Of a stretch of DNA of 64,000 nucleotides, positions 62,001 through 64,000 are shown in pieces. This DNA comes from Stictocephala bisonia (lineage: Eukaryota; Arthropoda; Insecta; Hemiptera; Membracidae): positions 19,146 through 83,145 of the forward strand of contig JAQJVL010002742.1 in the NCBI GenBank assembly GCA_035578905.1, read 5' to 3'. The notes below the pieces were generated by a model. That model was not told the DNA's origin and searched no databases. It saw only the letters and a list, made by a program, of their open reading frames with translations. The translations under genes were made by a program, and so were the position numbers. Position 1 is the stretch's first letter, and every line of letters begins with the position of its first letter.

Positions 62001-63082
62001 ACGAATAATTGATAATTTTACCTCATTCATTATTTCATTTAATCACTTGCTATCATTATTAATTACCAATTCCAGTTCTGGCATCAATATCCAAATTAGT
62101 GGTTACCTAGTCAAATGCCAAAAACTCACTAAAATTAAAGAACCTGGTATAAAATCGTATAATTTCTAGAACTTGGCTACTCAATAACTTCTCTCATCTA
62201 AACTATTAGGGTCATTATAACTCTTAAAGTGGTGACAACACATAATAATTTGTAATTGATAATAGTTTTTTATTTTCATGTATACGTATGAGTTCGGACA
62301 ACAGCATATTAACTGCCATTCTTTTATGTTTATTGATGAAATATGCCAAAAACAAAACTGGTGATGCCTCACTTTAGTCTATATCTAGTAGCATATATGT
62401 CCAAGGTTCAAGGAAACAGTCAAAAAACCATTTTTGTTAGTTACAATATGGTAACTATTTCTAGTCTCAGTTCAATAACTTGCTTTCACAAAAATAAATT
62501 TATAAATGTTATTCTCATGCAGAAAACTGCATGAGAAATCAGCTTAACATTGGAGAGCAGTTAATGGTGACATCCTAGTTTAGTGTGAAATGTGTATGCA
62601 ATATATTTAATGAACAATCATACAACGATACAACTTAACTTGAGAGTAGTAATACAAGTCTCATTAAATGTTTATTTCTACCATAGCTTGAACTTTATAG
62701 TTTAGGGCACCTAAGGTTTTTTTTCCTATTCACTTTAACATTAATATAACGTACATATTATTTGTTTTAGTTTTGTTCAAATCAATTAGGTTCTTTCCTT
62801 TGAAACACAGATCTACAGTTACTTAGTTCAAAACCACCAAATTAAAGAACTAAACTACATCATATGGCCTTAGAGTTCCCCCCTCCATTCATCGGAACTG
62901 CTACCAAATATCTGTTGAAAGTTTTGCTATCTTATTGGTGCTTGGTTGATACTATAACTTAAGTATTAAATTTATTTAATTGCTATCTCAGGTATTCACT
63001 CTGTAATGTATTTTTAGCATTTCATTTGGGCAGATTGCTACTACTGATAAGTGTAGCTTAGCTTATAAATTGTTGTTTTTAG
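62001..63082. other. Anonymous AT-rich DNA
   Basis: Only a perfect 11-bp hairpin at 62512-62537 (TTCTCATGCAG / CTGCATGAGAA) stands out. Confidence 0.4.
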
Positions 63083-63123
63083 GTGCTTGTGTTAACTGGA
63101 GATGGTTTCAGTACTGGCATTGA
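63083..63123 (+). other. Possible alternative last exon of glycerol kinase
   Basis: After ttgtttttag, and carrying the single base left by GK exon 9, the sequence reads SACVNWRWFQYWH and stops at 63121-63123. Phase fits, but so short a match can arise by chance. A GT (gtaata) at about 63140 would also allow it to be an exon of another gene. Confidence 0.15.
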
Positions 63124-64000
63124 ACCAATCTATTATGGTAATATTTGTATTCAAAGGCATTTAATTTGATAAGTGAATTGTCATGTCTTATACAACTATC
63201 TATAGTCGTATAAATTAATTTTAATGTAAGCCTAATTCATTAGTTTTAATAATTGTTGAATTTTTGTTTGTTACTTTGCTCATGGAATCAGCTTTGTCAT
63301 TTTGTGTTAGTAAAACTGTTTTAAATATCTTCCAAGTTTTTTTTTAACCATCCATTTCCCCTTTACTTTATAATAAAATATAAAGACTATTAAGGGATGA
63401 CAAATATTTAATTGGTAGTAATTGAGAATAATTTTGAATGAGGATTTATGTATTTCTCTTAGAACCTAAGCTTTTTATTTTGGTTAAAAACAAAACCAAA
63501 TACAAGGATTTCAGTCATGTAGTGTGATATGAAAAATGTTCAGTACATTCTGGACTCTTGTGATAAAATATTTTATTTTGTGAAAAGTAAAACATGCTCT
63601 AGTCAAAAAGAACAAGTCTCTAAGACATTGGGTGAAGTGGATAAAACCTAGACTGTAATGGTTAGGACGTAACTCTTAGGCCTAGCTCATGCTCAAAATG
63701 GAGTGAGTAAAGAAATGCTAGGTCTAGCAAAAACTAGGTTTCACGTTGTGACTTGTGCCCCCTTCCACCAGGTCCTTTTGCAGGTCTGCCAACCGTCTTC
63801 CATTACAGCCAGGACTCATCACATGACAGTAGGACAGTGAAGTACGATCTGATACCGTAGTACTAGAGAACTTATTTGTTACCGTCATAGAAGATGTTGT
63901 TGGGGATAAGTATTTAGCTAGGGATTTGTTTGTTAAAATTTTTATTCAAAGCCCAATGATTATTGAAAACTCCAACTTCTGTAAAAGCCAATAAAAATGA
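63124..64000. other. Anonymous right edge
   Basis: No gene recognised. Confidence 0.4.

Overview
The window looks like nuclear DNA of an arthropod, probably an insect. It is AT-rich, has GT-AG introns of hundreds to thousands of bases, carries many AACCTAACC (TTAGG-type) runs, and is packed with non-LTR retrotransposons, Penelope-like elements (PLEs), a tRNA-derived SINE and several classes of DNA transposon. No bacterial operon structure, rRNA or free-standing tRNA gene is visible. I cannot name the species.

Two host genes are supported. (1) A glycerol kinase gene on the + strand has ten coding exons between 15035 and 54401. The splice phases agree at every junction and give a 550-residue protein with the FGGY-kinase motifs and a hydrophobic C-terminal tail. 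Its small exons (84-331 nt) sit in introns of up to 8.4 kb, and the introns hold most of the repeats described here. (2) The first coding exon of an ERGIC3-like protein lies on the - strand at 875-983; the rest of that gene would lie left of base 1. Weaker candidates are a CCAAT/CRE promoter with a short first exon inside GK intron 6 (38858-39155) and a possible alternative last GK exon at 63083.

Layout. 1-1560: ERGIC3 exon and anonymous flank. 1561-6115: dispersed repeat A, then a nearly intact CR1/L2-like LINE on the - strand (ORF1 with PHD finger and SGNH esterase; ORF2 with endonuclease and RT). Its ORF2 lies in the -1 frame and is joined to ORF1 by a T TTT TTA heptamer. 8136-8334: palindromic hairpin. 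8424-13770: a decayed + strand LINE whose first ORF combines a coiled coil, a Ulp1-like protease domain and an SGNH domain. 14336-14703: hairpin element holding a (CA)n array. 15035-54401: glycerol kinase. Intron 4 holds LINE pieces and an almost perfect 1.54-kb inverted pair of PLEs with RT and GIY-YIG. Intron 6 holds a LINE, an internally deleted hAT with an 8-bp target duplication, and a LINE fragment. Introns 7-9 hold foldback elements, a second PLE family arranged head to head, two mariner-type elements (one with its empty site visible), an RNase H-bearing LINE tail and a piggyBac-type TTAA element. 54402-64000: more PLE-2 ends, hairpins, a 49-bp tandem duplication, an antisense SINE and much anonymous AT-rich DNA.

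The mobile elements do not form a pathway with the host genes. The window mainly records layered transposition into a large kinase gene. The most unusual points are the frameshift-linked LINE, the Ulp1-containing LINE ORF, the repeated head-to-head packaging of PLEs, and a TGAAGA-hairpin-GAAA type core shared by the hairpin ends of several PLE-like repeats.
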